Assembly: GCA_016709145.1 (NCBI GenBank)
Contig: JADJEK010000002.1
Coordinates: 682,001 to 746,000 of the forward strand
Source: Planctomycetota bacterium
GTDB taxonomy: Bacteria; Planctomycetota; B15-G4; JADJEK01
Direction of reading: 5' to 3'
DNA: 64,000 bases
Below the pieces are notes generated by a model. That model was not told the origin of the DNA, did no database searches, and saw nothing but the letters and a program-made list of their open reading frames with translations. The position numbers and the translations under genes are program-made. This document shows, piece after piece, positions 41,007 through 51,169 of this stretch (position 1 is the first letter of the stretch; each line of letters starts with the position of its first letter).

Positions 41007-44000
41007 TCATCCTCGTGTGATCGTCGCGTCGAGATTGAGCAGGGCGCTCGCCACCATCGTCCATGCCGCGAGCTCCGCGACGTCCGCCGCGGGATCGCGC
41101 GGAGCGACGCCGACCGTCAGCAAGGCCTCGGCGTCCTGCGGCGCCGACGCATAGCGCGCACGGAAGTCCGCGAGCGCAGCCGTCAGCGCGGCCGATTGGC
41201 GCGCGTTCGGGATCGAGCCGGTACAGCGACGGAACATCGACTCGAAACGCACCGCGTCGTCGCTCGCTTCGGCGAGAGTTCGCTGAGCGAGCGCGCGAGC
41301 CGCTTCCACGAACTGTTCGTCGTTCCACAGCGCGAGGGCTTGCAGCGGCGTGTTCGTGATCGTGCGCTTCACGGTGCAGGATTCGCGCGTCGGCGCGTCG
41401 AGCGCGAGCAGCGTCGGCGGCGGCGCCGCACGCTTCCAATACGTGTAGAGCGAGCGCCGCCAGAGCTCGGTCCCGTCGCCGCGCTCGTACGCGCGCGTGT
41501 TCGACGCCGGCATCGCCACTTCCTGCCACAGTCCTTCGGGTTGGTACGAACGTACCGACGGTCCACCGACGGTCTCGACCAACAACCCGGCGACGTAGAG
41601 CGCCTGATCGCGGATCGCTTCGGCGGACAGGCGCTTGCGCGGGAAGTACGCGAGCCAACGGTTGTCCGGATCGCGCTCGCGCAGTTCGTCGCGCACGCGC
41701 GCGGACTGACGGTAGACGCGACTCGACAGGATTTGCGTGACGAGCCGCTTGACGTCGTAGCCGTGTTCGACGAAGTCGACGGCCAGCCAATCGAGCAGCT
41801 CCGGATGACTTGGGTACTCGCCTTGCAGGCCGAAGTCCTCGGTGGTCTTCACCAGACCGGTACCGAAGATCTGGTCCCAAACGCGGTTCACGAACACGCG
41901 CGCGACCAGCGGGTGATCGGGCGCCGTCAGCCAGCGCGCGAGGCCGAGGCGGTCGCGCGGAGCATCGGCCGGCCACGCGCCGAGCGCACGCGGGACGTCG
42001 CGCGCCACGCGTTGGTTCTCGTCGGGCTTGTCGTAGAGCCCGCGCATCAGCACGAACGTGTCGCGCGGCATCGCGCGCTCTTTCATGACCATCGTGCGCG
42101 GCACCATCGCGCGGGCTTGCTCGAGCTCGCGATCGAGCGCCGCGATGTTCGCGACGCCTTCGCGATACGTGGTCGAGAACGCCGTGCGCCAGGCGCGCTC
42201 GAAGCGCTGCACGAGGTGCGGATCCTGCGCGGCGGAATCGACCAGCGCCGCGAGCAACTCGCCGCGCAGTTCGCGTTCGGGCCGGATCGTGCGCCACTGG
42301 AACCCGGCTTCGCCGCCGCTGTTCGCGACCTTCAACACCAGCAGATGGCGCCCCGCCGGCAAGTCGAAGCTCACCGCGTCCTGATCGGGCGCCAATCCGC
42401 GATCGGTACGGTTCTGCGCGATCTCCACGCCGTCGAGGAACAAGCGGAAGCCGTCGTCGGAACCGAGGCGCGCGTCGACCTTGCGCGCCGAAGGAACGTA
42501 GAACTCCTTCGCCACGTAGCTGACGTTGGTGCCGTCCTGGAGATTGCCGTTCAAGCGATCGTCGCGGAACTCGGCGACCGGTCGCCACGCCTGATTGCCG
42601 AACCCGAAGTTCTTGCCACGATCGAGCGCGGTCTCGCTCTCGGGGCCGAACGCCGTCGTGAACGCGAGTTCGCCGGAATCGGCGGGGAACGGTCCGACCA
42701 GATGCCACGTCGACGCGGCCACCGGCAGCATGTCGAACGCGGCGGGATCGATGCGGGCGACGCCGACACGCACGCGTCCGAACGTGTGCTGCGCATAGAT
42801 CGAGCGGTAGACGAGACGCACGCGCAACTCGGTGCCGCCCTCGAAACCGAATGGCTGCTGCGCGAGGAACCACGCCAGTCGGCCGTCCGTGCGGTTGTGC
42901 GCATCCACGGCCCAACCATCGACGGTGTCGGGCCGAAGCGCGTGCGTCACCGAGAAGTCGCCGTTCTCCTGCTCGAAGTCGGCCCACGCCCAGTCGAGCG
43001 GCACGGTCATCGAGCGGGTCGGATCGACGACCGACGTCGCGACCACCTCGATCCCCGACAGCACGCCGTTGCCGTTGAACGCGCGGCCGACCCGTCCGCT
43101 CGGCAGTTCGGGATCGGGCAGCACTTCGAGTTGCACGAGGCGCAGATCGGTCGCGTCCGTGTGCAGCGTCAGCACGTGTTCGTCTTGATCCGGGTTGGCG
43201 CCGGACGCGAACACCGAGCCGTCGTCCCGCACCGTCAGTGTCGCGCCGCCGGTCGACACCGCGCCAACGACGCTCGACGGTTGCGTGCTCACGCCGCTCG
43301 CCGCGCGCACCGCATTGACGAACGACACACGCTCGACGGCTTCTTCCGGCGCAGCGTCGTCGAGCACGCGCTGCTTGTCATCGCGGCGCGCAGTCAGGTC
43401 GGCGAGGACGCGCTCTTGTTCGGCGGACGGCACCTCGATGAACGGTTCGAACGCGCGGTTGGGATCGGGCAGTTGGGAATAGAGCCCGGGTTCCTCGATC
43501 GAATTGAAGAACGACATCAGTCCGTAGAACTCGGGCTGCGAGATCGGATCGAACTTGTGGTCGTGGCAACGCGCACAGCCGAGCGTGAGCCCGAGGAACA
43601 CCGAGCCCGTCGTCGCGACACGATCGACCGCGTATTCGACGAGGTACTCCTCGGCGATTGCGCCGCCCTCGTCGGTCGTGACGTGGTTGCGGTTGAAGCC
43701 GCTGGCGACGAGCTGCTCGCGCGTCGCGCCCGGGATCAGGTCGCCAGCGAGTTGCTCGGTCAGGAAACGATCGAACGTCATGCCGTCGCGGAACGCGTGC
43801 AGGACCCAATCGCGCCAAGCCCACATCTGACGGCCCGCGTCGGTGTGGATGCCCGACGTGTCGGCGTAGCGCGCTTGATCGAGCCACGGCGACGCCATGC
43901 GTTCGGCGTAGCGCGAGACGTACGGCTCTTCGTGCAGCAGGCGCTCGAGCAGACGCTCGAACGCGTCGGTGCGCTCGTCGGCGAGGAACTGATCGAGCTC

Positions 44001-44678
44001 GGCCGGCGTCGGCGGCAACCCGGTCACGTCGAGGAACGCACGGCGCGCGAGCGTCACGCGATCGGCGTCCGGACTGGGCGCAATGCCTTCGCGCTCGAGG
44101 TGCGCGAGGACGAACGCGTCGATCGGCGTGATCGGCCACGCAGCGTTCGCGACGACCGGAGGTTGCGAGCGCGTCGGCGCGGAGAACGCCCAATGCGGTT
44201 CGTAGACCGCGCCTTGCGTGATCCAGCGCTCGAGCACGTCGAGCTCACGCTGGGTCAACGCGGGTTTGTGCGCGTCGGCCGGCGGCATGCGCTGGTCCGC
44301 GTCCGTCGTCGTGACGCGGCGCCAGACGAGGCTCGCCGATGGATCGCCCGGCACGAGCGCGTTGCCGTGCTCACGCGCGGCGAGCGCTTCGTCGGCGCGA
44401 TCGAGGCGGAGGTTCGCCGCGCGCTTGCTCGCGTCCTGGCCGTGACATTGGAAGCATTTGTCGGACAGGATCGGCCGCACGTCGCGCCCGTAGCGCACGA
44501 TCGCGTCGCGCGGGTCGGAGCGGGTCGACTGCTCGTCGCGAGGGCGCTCGGCGCCGGGTTGCGGAGCCACGAGCCGCGGGACCGGCAATGCGCCGTCCTT
44601 GCGGTCGGAGGCGAACGCCGAGGCGAGCACGAAGCTCGCGATCGGCAGGAACGCGAAGAGCCGGGTGGTTCGCGTCAT
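41007..44678 (-). CDS. Exported DUF1549/DUF1553 protein with N-terminal cytochrome c (PSCyt1) domain
   Basis: A 1223-residue secreted protein. The signal peptide is MTRTTRLFAFLPIASFVLAS. A planctomycete cytochrome c domain follows, with CFQCH (75-79) and the later RMPP that carries the methionine ligand. A DUF1549 domain runs from about residue 185 (TPIDAFVLAHLEREGIAPSP) to 395 and includes FLGLTLGCARCHDHKFDPIS, a second CxxCH. The middle 450 residues are beta-rich with a PA14-like or jelly-roll look (GSDDGFRLFLDGVEIAQNRT). The DUF1553 domain covers about 920-1200 (LARWLTAPDHPLVARVFVNR). Such proteins are widespread in Planctomycetota next to DUF1501 proteins and are thought to act on polymers, but the role is unproven. 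Confidence 0.93.
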   Translation of the reverse strand: MTRTTRLFAFLPIASFVLASAFASDRKDGALPVPRLVAPQPGAERPRDEQSTRSDPRDAIVRYGRDVRPILSDKCFQCHGQDASKRAANLRLDRADEALAAREHGNALVPGDPSASLVWRRVTTTDADQRMPPADAHKPALTQRELDVLERWITQGAVYEPHWAFSAPTRSQPPVVANAAWPITPIDAFVLAHLEREGIAPSPDADRVTLARRAFLDVTGLPPTPAELDQFLADERTDAFERLLERLLHEEPYVSRYAERMASPWLDQARYADTSGIHTDAGRQMWAWRDWVLHAFRDGMTFDRFLTEQLAGDLIPGATREQLVASGFNRNHVTTDEGGAIAEEYLVEYAVDRVATTGSVFLGLTLGCARCHDHKFDPISQPEFYGLMSFFNSIEEPGLYSQLPDPNRAFEPFIEVPSAEQERVLADLTARRDDKQRVLDDAAPEEAVERVSFVNAVRAASGVSTQPSSVVGAVSTGGATLTVRDDGSVFASGANPDQDEHVLTLHTDATDLRLVQLEVLPDPELPSGRVGRAFNGNGVLSGIEVVATSVVDPTRSMTVPLDWAWADFEQENGDFSVTHALRPDTVDGWAVDAHNRTDGRLAWFLAQQPFGFEGGTELRVRLVYRSIYAQHTFGRVRVGVARIDPAAFDMLPVAASTWHLVGPFPADSGELAFTTAFGPESETALDRGKNFGFGNQAWRPVAEFRDDRLNGNLQDGTNVSYVAKEFYVPSARKVDARLGSDDGFRLFLDGVEIAQNRTDRGLAPDQDAVSFDLPAGRHLLVLKVANSGGEAGFQWRTIRPERELRGELLAALVDSAAQDPHLVQRFERAWRTAFSTTYREGVANIAALDRELEQARAMVPRTMVMKERAMPRDTFVLMRGLYDKPDENQRVARDVPRALGAWPADAPRDRLGLARWLTAPDHPLVARVFVNRVWDQIFGTGLVKTTEDFGLQGEYPSHPELLDWLAVDFVEHGYDVKRLVTQILSSRVYRQSARVRDELRERDPDNRWLAYFPRKRLSAEAIRDQALYVAGLLVETVGGPSVRSYQPEGLWQEVAMPASNTRAYERGDGTELWRRSLYTYWKRAAPPPTLLALDAPTRESCTVKRTITNTPLQALALWNDEQFVEAARALAQRTLAEASDDAVRFESMFRRCTGSIPNARQSAALTAALADFRARYASAPQDAEALLTVGVAPRDPAADVAELAAWTMVASALLNLDATITRG

Positions 44679-44814
44679 GCAACTTGGTGGCGAAGAGTTG
44701 CGACCGCTCGCGACACAGCGACTCGTGGACGCGGAGTGGTTGCTCGTGGTCGCCGTATGTGCCACGAGCGCGGCGCAGGATAACCCGCAGCACGCGGGAG
44801 CGTCCACCCTGCGG

Positions 44815-45340
44815 GTGAGGCGGGGGCTTAAGCCCCCGCACGCCCTCGCTCGACCGCTTCGCGGTCGAGCGACCAAAAGCGGGGGCCTCACAAACGAGCG
44901 AGGCCCCCCTTTTGGAATACCCCCGCGCCCTTGGGCCGCTCGGGAGACTTCACGCCAAGGGACGTCGTGACCTGCTCTCGCAGCGGCGGACCGCCTTCTC
45001 ACAAGGGCGCGGGGGTGGCTTGCTCCGTTCGCGAATGACGATCCCTGTCCATTCGGATCCGGGTGCGTGACTCAATGGGAGCTGTACAGCGGATCGCCAC
45101 AGCCGCGGCGGGCAAGTGGTCCGCCGCTGCGAGAGCAGGTCACGACGTCCCTTGGCGACGGAGTAGTTTTCCTCGGACGAGCGTGCGGCCTGAAACCGAG
45201 GAAGGGTGACGGTGCTCGGTGCTTCCCGGACGAACGGGGACGGAGGCGCGTCCGTCCCCGATCTGTCCCCGTGCCCGAACGCGGTGACCGTCGGTGATCG
45301 CGCTCGGTGATCGGTCACCGGGTCTCCTCTTCCGCCCTCA
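44815..45340. repeat. Dispersed hairpin-rich element, copy B
   Basis: Fills most of the 711-base gap 44679-45389 and matches copy A in the same order. It holds: a 20-base palindrome at 44820-44839; an 11-bp stem with TTC loop at 44847-44871; a 16-bp stem with one bulge at 44873-44889/44900-44915; a 40-bp perfect inverted repeat at 44953-44992/45118-45157, with an inner stem at 45039-45048/45086-45096; and one GGGGACGGAGGCG unit at 45234-45272. Differences from copy A within the stems occur in compensating pairs. The remaining bases of the gap hold no gene or promoter I can support. Confidence 0.85.
44953..45157. repeat. 40-bp perfect inverted repeat around a conserved 125-base core (copy B)
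   Basis: 44953-44992 is the exact reverse complement of 45118-45157. In this copy the middle of the arm reads CGTGACC where copy A has CGGGACC, and the opposite arm changes accordingly from GGTCCCG to GGTCACG, so pairing is kept. Confidence 0.85.
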
Positions 45341-45389
45341 CGTCTCTCGCGCGCGGCGGTCATCTTCGTCCCTGGCGCGCACTCCCTCG

Positions 45390-48300
45390 TCATCGCGCGG
45401 TGACGCGCACGGCTTTCACGTTCGCGATGTACGTCGCGGTTCGCGTCGTCGCTTTCACGCGCAGCGTGGTCGGGTTCGCCTCGGCGAACTCGATGACTCC
45501 GAGCTCTTGGTCGCGGAAGTCGGTCCAACTCGGCGTGGGTTCGGTTCGGAGTTCGAACTTCGTCTCGCCGCACTCGATCGTGACGGTCGAGCCCGCTTGG
45601 TCTTCGGGGGCGGAGTACGTCAGGCCGAGGGCGTACGTTCCTGGCGCGGGTGGGATCAGCGTGAACGTGAACGAGGTATCGACGTCGGACCAACTGCCGA
45701 TGCACTCGTCCTCGCGCGCGGCGTGCTCGCCTTCGATCGCCGCGTCGAGCGCGGGGATCTCGAGAACTTCTCCCGGTGTCGCGGGCAGCGCATGGACGAT
45801 CGGGGCGGGACGTACGACGACGGGCTCCGACGAACGCGTCAGCGCCGCGACTCCAGGGGCGCCGCGATCCGTGTAGTGCGCTCGCAGGACGTAGATGCCG
45901 TGCGCCTCCTTGGCGTGTTCGGGTCGCGGCGGGATCTGCAGCGTGCCGTTCGCTCCACGCAGGCGGTCGTCCTCACCGAGCCCTGCGATCGCGTCGATCA
46001 TGTTCGCGATCGACGGCTCGGGCACGTGGAGATGCGGCGGCATCGCGACCGAGCCGTAGCGCCCCGCACCACCGGCGCGAACCTTGGCCACGAGTCGCTC
46101 GACCTCCGCCTTGCGCGCTTCGCCGTCGAGTGCGCGCAAGGAGTCGGCGACTTGGCGATACGACGGGCCCACCGAGGTTTGCTCGGGATGGTGGCATGCG
46201 ATGCATCCGGAGCGCTTCAACAGCGCCGTGCCCTTCGCGCGCGGATCCATGCCCGGCAGCAGCGGATCGGGCTCGACGTCGGCCGCGTCCTCCTTATCAC
46301 CGCTTTCGACGTAGACCGCGACCAACTCGGCGCGTTGCGTGGCGTCGTCCGTCGTGATCCGGCCCGCGGTCGCTCGGCCGTCTTCGACGTCGAGGACGTC
46401 GACCGTGTACGCGAGCGGCGCGTCCCACGTGAACGTCTCCGGCGCGAACAGCTTCACGTCCGGCGCCGTATTGCCCGCGACGACCGCGAGCGTCGCACGC
46501 TCGTCCCGCCCCGCCCCATCGGTCACGGTCAACGTGACGTCGAACGCGCCGGGCTTGGTGTACTCGTGCGTCGGTGCCGCTTCGGTCGACGTCGCGCCAT
46601 CGCCGAACTCCCAGCGGTAGCGCAGCCGCGCGTCGTCACCGTCGGGGTCGTGCGTGCCCGCGCTCACGAAGCGCACCGAGAGCGGCAACGCGCCCGTCGT
46701 CGGCTTCGCCTCGGCGACCACGCGCGGACGCTTGTCGAAGCTCGAGAACCGCACGCGCAGCAGCCGCCCGTCGACGTTGTCCCACCAATTCGTGCCGTAG
46801 TCGAGGATCCACAGCGAGCCGTCCCTGCCGAGCTCGACGTCCATCGGATGCGGGATCGAAGTGTTCGCGAGAAAGCGATGGACGCCGTCGAGCGCGCCCT
46901 CGTCGTCGAACTTCAGCCAGAAGAACGATGCGCGCGCCCAGTCGTAGAAGAGCATCACGCGATCGAACCACGCCGGGTAGTGCGGCGCGTGCATCGACTG
47001 GTACACCCACGGGCCGGCCATCGCGTTGCGCCCGCCGTCGGCCAATTCGGGCAGAGTTTCGGAGCGTCCGTACGGATACGCGAAGAACGGCGGCGCCGGC
47101 GTCGGCAAGCGCTCGATCCCCGTGTTGCGCGGCGAGTCGTTCCGCACCAGATCGGCGAAGCTCTCACCGCGCTCGCCGCTGGCGAAGTCCCGATCGCGAT
47201 AGAAGCGCCCGCCACGCGCGAACGGCCAACCGAAGAACGCCGCGCACTCCGCGCGATTCAACGTGTCCACGCCACGCGGATCGCCGTGACCGTCGTCGCC
47301 GGCATCGGGCCCGACGTCGCCCCACCACACGGCGCCCGACTTCGGATCGACCGCGATGCGATACGGATTGCGGCAGCCCTTCACGAAGATCTCGGGCCGC
47401 GTGAACGGAGTGCCCGGCGGCCACAGATTGCCGTCCGGGATCGACACCGTGCCGTCGGGATTCGGTCGGATGCGCAGGATCGAACCGCGCAGGTCGTTCG
47501 AGTTGCCGGCCGATCGCTGCGCGTCCCATGCCGTGCGATCGTCGCGCTCGTCGATCGGCGCATAGCCGTCCGACGCGAACGGATTGGTGTTGTCTCCGGT
47601 CGACAGGAACAACTCGCCGCTCGGCGCGAACGCGAGCGAACCGCCTTCGTGACACGTGGTGTCCGGCCGATCGGTCGCGACCTCGAGCAAGACGCGCTCG
47701 TCGGTGAGCCGCGCCGCATCGCCATCGCCTTGCAGCGTGAAGCGCGACAGGCGGTTCAGCGATGGCTCGCGCGGCGACCAGTACACGTAGACGAATCGAT
47801 CGACGCCGAACTTCGGGTCGATCGTGAGACCGAGTCCGCCGCATTCGTTCGCGTGCGATCCGGTCTCGTCGCGACACGCGACGTCGAACCGGTGGATGAC
47901 GCGCACGCGATCCTCGGCCGCCGAGTACAGCTTCAGCGCGCCTTCGCGCTCGAGCACGAGCACGTCGCCCGACGGCAGCGGCGCGATCTCGATCGGATCC
48001 TCGAGCCCGTCGACGACGACGTCGACGTCGAAACACTCGTCGTCGGGCCGCGTCGCGTCGATTCCTCGCAGCGGACCGCCCATCGCGCGAAACGCTTCGT
48101 CGAACACGGAGCGCACGGCCGCGGCGCGGTGGATCTCGGCGAAGCCACCGAGTCCGAGCGCGACGCAGACCCCGCCGTCGTACTCGCGCCGCCACGCGAC
48201 GGGCCGCGGTCCGTCGGCTAGATCGACCTCGAGCAACGCGGTTGCGAGCGGGTCGCGCGGCGTCGGCAACACGGGCAGCGCCGCGACGCAGGTGCGCTCG

Positions 48301-48752
48301 TTCGTGTCCGCGGCGCCGATCGCGTACTCGCCGCAGTCGAGCTCGTCGATCGAGAGCGCGCCGAACAGGCGTCGCGCCCACGACCACTCGCGCTCAGCGC
48401 GCAACGCCCCGTCGAGCGCCAACACACCACCACCGCGCTCGACGAAACGCGTGATCGCGGCGCGCGCGTCGTCGTCGAAGCGCGTCGCCGCGTCACACGC
48501 GAGGACGAGGCCCGCGCGTTCCCCGAGCGTCGCGTCGCGTAGCGTCGCGGCATCGGTCGCGAACTCGAGCTCGAAGCCGCGCCGCGTCGCCGCGGTCTGC
48601 AGCGCGGCTTCCAACGCGATCCACTCGGCATCGTCGACGACGCGCTCCCCGACGAAGACCAGCACGCGCGGCGCGAGCACCGGCGTCGGGGCGTCCTCGC
48701 GCGAACACGCGCAGACCAGAGCGAGCATGGCGACGAACACGCGGCGGAGCAT
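45390..48752 (-). CDS. ThuA-like / sugar dehydrogenase / PKD / cytochrome c / carbohydrate-binding fusion lipoprotein
   Basis: A 1120-residue exported multidomain protein. The signal ends in LALVCACS, a probable lipobox. Domains in order: a ThuA/glutamine-amidotransferase-like domain (about 28-230, with ITRFVERGGGVLALDG); a six-bladed glucose/sorbosone-dehydrogenase propeller (about 240-690: EDPIEIAPLPSGDVLVLERE, NECGGLGLTIDPKFG, GNSNDLRGSILRIRPN); a PKD domain (WEFGDGATSTEAAPTHEY); a cytochrome c domain with CIACH and AMPPHL; and a beta-sandwich, CBM6-like C-terminus. The order is that of secreted planctomycete and Bacteroidota sugar oxidation proteins. Electrons from the propeller could pass to the fused haem. 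The stop faces the dispersed repeat (copy B). Confidence 0.88.
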   Translation of the reverse strand: MLRRVFVAMLALVCACSREDAPTPVLAPRVLVFVGERVVDDAEWIALEAALQTAATRRGFELEFATDAATLRDATLGERAGLVLACDAATRFDDDARAAITRFVERGGGVLALDGALRAEREWSWARRLFGALSIDELDCGEYAIGAADTNERTCVAALPVLPTPRDPLATALLEVDLADGPRPVAWRREYDGGVCVALGLGGFAEIHRAAAVRSVFDEAFRAMGGPLRGIDATRPDDECFDVDVVVDGLEDPIEIAPLPSGDVLVLEREGALKLYSAAEDRVRVIHRFDVACRDETGSHANECGGLGLTIDPKFGVDRFVYVYWSPREPSLNRLSRFTLQGDGDAARLTDERVLLEVATDRPDTTCHEGGSLAFAPSGELFLSTGDNTNPFASDGYAPIDERDDRTAWDAQRSAGNSNDLRGSILRIRPNPDGTVSIPDGNLWPPGTPFTRPEIFVKGCRNPYRIAVDPKSGAVWWGDVGPDAGDDGHGDPRGVDTLNRAECAAFFGWPFARGGRFYRDRDFASGERGESFADLVRNDSPRNTGIERLPTPAPPFFAYPYGRSETLPELADGGRNAMAGPWVYQSMHAPHYPAWFDRVMLFYDWARASFFWLKFDDEGALDGVHRFLANTSIPHPMDVELGRDGSLWILDYGTNWWDNVDGRLLRVRFSSFDKRPRVVAEAKPTTGALPLSVRFVSAGTHDPDGDDARLRYRWEFGDGATSTEAAPTHEYTKPGAFDVTLTVTDGAGRDERATLAVVAGNTAPDVKLFAPETFTWDAPLAYTVDVLDVEDGRATAGRITTDDATQRAELVAVYVESGDKEDAADVEPDPLLPGMDPRAKGTALLKRSGCIACHHPEQTSVGPSYRQVADSLRALDGEARKAEVERLVAKVRAGGAGRYGSVAMPPHLHVPEPSIANMIDAIAGLGEDDRLRGANGTLQIPPRPEHAKEAHGIYVLRAHYTDRGAPGVAALTRSSEPVVVRPAPIVHALPATPGEVLEIPALDAAIEGEHAAREDECIGSWSDVDTSFTFTLIPPAPGTYALGLTYSAPEDQAGSTVTIECGETKFELRTEPTPSWTDFRDQELGVIEFAEANPTTLRVKATTRTATYIANVKAVRVTAR

Positions 48753-48832
48753 CGGGCGCGGATCCTAACAGCCCGCGGAACGACTCCGGCGAGCCGTCGG
48801 ACGAGCCAGAACGGACCGAAGGAGCGGGCACG

Positions 48833-51061
48833 TCATGGGGTCAACGGGTGATTCGGCCCGACGCCGAGCCGGCGCAGCGAGCGCTCGACCTCGGCACGCA
48901 CCGGCGCGGGAAGATCCGGATCGGCCGCGCGCGCGGCGAGCTCGCGTTCGATCGTGGCGCGTTCTTCCGAGAACGTGAACCAGCCGAGCGCCTCGGCGAT
49001 CGTCGCACGCAATTCCGGCGATTCGTCGGAGCGCGCCAGCACCTCGGACAGCGCAGGCACGGCCTCACGCGCGCGTGCATTGCGGAAGCTGCGTGCGGCA
49101 TTCAACCGCTCGCGCGGCTTCTTCGCGGGATCGCGCACGTCCGCGATCGACGAGTCGACCAAGCGGAACACGAACGGCTCGATCTCGTCGAGCCGCTTCT
49201 TGCGCAGGTCGTTCTCCGTCCACTGCGCGCGCAACGTCGCGAACGCGGCGGCGATGGACTCCTTGCGGAAGTTGTGCAGCGCATCGCGCGCGTTGAACAT
49301 CACGCGCTCCGACGGGTCGTCGGCCGCGAGCGCGAGCACCACGTTCGCATTGCCGTCGACGGCGCGCTCGCCGGTCAGGATCACGGCGAAGCGACGCACG
49401 AGTTCGCACGGATCGTCGAGCGCCGCCGTCAGCGCGGTGTCGAGCGCGCCGCCGCGACGCGTCGCCAATTGACGCAACGCGGCGAGCCGCACCACGTGGC
49501 TGGCGTCGCGCGTCGCGACGTCGACGAGTCGTGCGTCGTCGAGCACGCCGCGTTCGCCGAGCCGCGCGACGGCGGCTTCACGCTCGACCGGATCGGCGGA
49601 CTCGAGCGCGGGACGCACGGAGTCGACGTCGACGTCGCGCGCCGCTGCGGCCGCGAGCGCCGCGGACGGCGTGGCCGAAAAGCGCGCGGTCGGATCGCCG
49701 AGCAGCATCGACTCGAGCTGCACACGCTGCCGATGCCAACGACCGACACTGATGCCGTGACCGAGTTGGCCGACGAACTCGTGGACCCACAAGTCTTGCA
49801 GCACGTTGACCGAGTTCGCGACGACCGCGACCGCGTCGCTGGCCGAGAACAGGTAGGCACCCGCGACGTACGGTGACTCGACGAAGCGACCGTTGAAGCA
49901 CTCGTCGAGGATCATCACGCGTGCGCGCGTCCGCGACGCCGACGCGTCGTCGACGTGGATGTCGCGGTTCTTGTCCTCGGCTTCGTCGGACGCGAGCACG
50001 GCCGGATCGTCGACACCGTCGAACCACGCCAACGGCAGCCCGTACCTCTGCATGAGTTCGAGCTTCACCGTCATCGCGGCCGCTTCGCCCTTCTTCGATG
50101 CGGAGCGCAGGCGCTCGCGGAGGACGCTCTTCACCGCATCCACGCGCGCGTCGAGCGTTCCGGCGGGGACGTCGCCGATCAAGAACTGCAGATCCGTGTC
50201 CCCGTGCGCGTGGAACAACACGAAGTCGAGTTCGGGGTGGCGCAGTGCGGACAGTACGCGCTCCTTCATGCGCTCGCCGATCTGGTGATGCAGCGTGTCG
50301 ATGCGACCGCCGGGACGATCGAGCGCCGGGAACACCTGCTGCAGCGTGTCGATCTGTGCACGCCACGCTTCGAGCGATTCGGAGTGGTAGCCGTGCCCCG
50401 CGACCGACAACACGTGATCGAGCGGCCGCAGCGCGGCCTTCGCGGCGACGCACTTCTCGAGGAAGCGGCTGATCACCGCGGCGCGCGTCGCATTCGCCGG
50501 TCCAGGCACGATGCGCGCGCTGTAGATCTCCTTGGCGATGCGCTGGTCGGAGCTCGGCAGCATCGCGACGTAGTGCAGTCGCGCGTCGTCGGGATCGCGC
50601 TGCGCCGGACCGAAGCGCAGATCGAAGTCCTCGTAGAACCGATCGCTCGGCACCGAGCTGCGCTGCCGCGGGAACACGACCTGGTCCATCTTGAACGCAC
50701 TGGTCAAGTGTTGCGCGTCACGCACCATCGCGACCGGCACGTCGCCGACGAACACGACGCCCTCGAGCGGTGGATGCGCGCCGTCTCCGCGCCAGAGTTC
50801 GTGCAAGCGCTCCCGCAACACGAACGGGTCGTCGAAGGTCTCGACAATGAGCCAGGTCGGCAAGCCATCGATGCGCTCGATCGCGGCGCGATACGCGTCG
50901 ACGGCGGGACGAGCACCGGCATACGTGGCGTCGTCGACGACGATCGCGAACGACGTCGTCGCGCCGTCGATCGCCGACGGCGGCACCACTTGACCGGCGA
51001 AGGCGGAGCCGGACGCGCACACGAGCGACGTCAGAGCACGCAGGCACGGGTTGAAGCGCAT
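48833..51061 (-). CDS. Secreted gingipain-like (C25/caspase-fold) peptidase with HEAT repeats
   Basis: A 742-residue exported protein. The signal peptide is MRFNPCLRALTSLVCASGSA. Residues 35-430 show the caspase/gingipain fold: WLIVETFDDPFVLRERLHEL, EGVVFVGDVPVAMV, the presumed catalytic His286 in VLFHAHGDTDLQFLIGD and Cys388 in RVMILDECFNGRFVESPYVA, the last like the gingipain x-x-D-x-C-x-x-x-x-F region. The C-terminal 260 residues form HEAT-like helical pairs (DPVEREAAVARLGERGVLDD, SHVVRLAALRQLATR and DPSERVMFNARDALHNF). ATG 51061 is chosen because it gives a proper signal peptide. A fusion of C25-like protease and HEAT repeats is unusual. Confidence 0.75.
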   Translation of the reverse strand: MRFNPCLRALTSLVCASGSAFAGQVVPPSAIDGATTSFAIVVDDATYAGARPAVDAYRAAIERIDGLPTWLIVETFDDPFVLRERLHELWRGDGAHPPLEGVVFVGDVPVAMVRDAQHLTSAFKMDQVVFPRQRSSVPSDRFYEDFDLRFGPAQRDPDDARLHYVAMLPSSDQRIAKEIYSARIVPGPANATRAAVISRFLEKCVAAKAALRPLDHVLSVAGHGYHSESLEAWRAQIDTLQQVFPALDRPGGRIDTLHHQIGERMKERVLSALRHPELDFVLFHAHGDTDLQFLIGDVPAGTLDARVDAVKSVLRERLRSASKKGEAAAMTVKLELMQRYGLPLAWFDGVDDPAVLASDEAEDKNRDIHVDDASASRTRARVMILDECFNGRFVESPYVAGAYLFSASDAVAVVANSVNVLQDLWVHEFVGQLGHGISVGRWHRQRVQLESMLLGDPTARFSATPSAALAAAAARDVDVDSVRPALESADPVEREAAVARLGERGVLDDARLVDVATRDASHVVRLAALRQLATRRGGALDTALTAALDDPCELVRRFAVILTGERAVDGNANVVLALAADDPSERVMFNARDALHNFRKESIAAAFATLRAQWTENDLRKKRLDEIEPFVFRLVDSSIADVRDPAKKPRERLNAARSFRNARAREAVPALSEVLARSDESPELRATIAEALGWFTFSEERATIERELAARAADPDLPAPVRAEVERSLRRLGVGPNHPLTP

Positions 51062-51115
51062 CGAAACCGTTCTCCGCAGGAAGTCTTGGCGACGATCGGA
51101 CCGCGACGAATGGAG

Positions 51116-51149
51116 CACTGGGCTCCGCGGCACACCGCGGAGCCCAGTG
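51116..51149 (-). terminator. Terminator hairpin after the calcium-loop propeller gene
   Basis: A perfect 15-bp stem (51116-51130 with 51135-51149) with a four-base loop CACA, 20 bases past the stop of the minus-strand gene at 51170. There is no T-run. Confidence 0.75.
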
Positions 51150-51169
51150 GGTCGGTCATTCTCGATGGA

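Noticed and set aside
40923..44783. 1286-codon plus-strand frame opposite DUF1501/DUF1553
   Set aside because: It mirrors the codon pattern of the real genes and has no recognisable domain, signal or start context.
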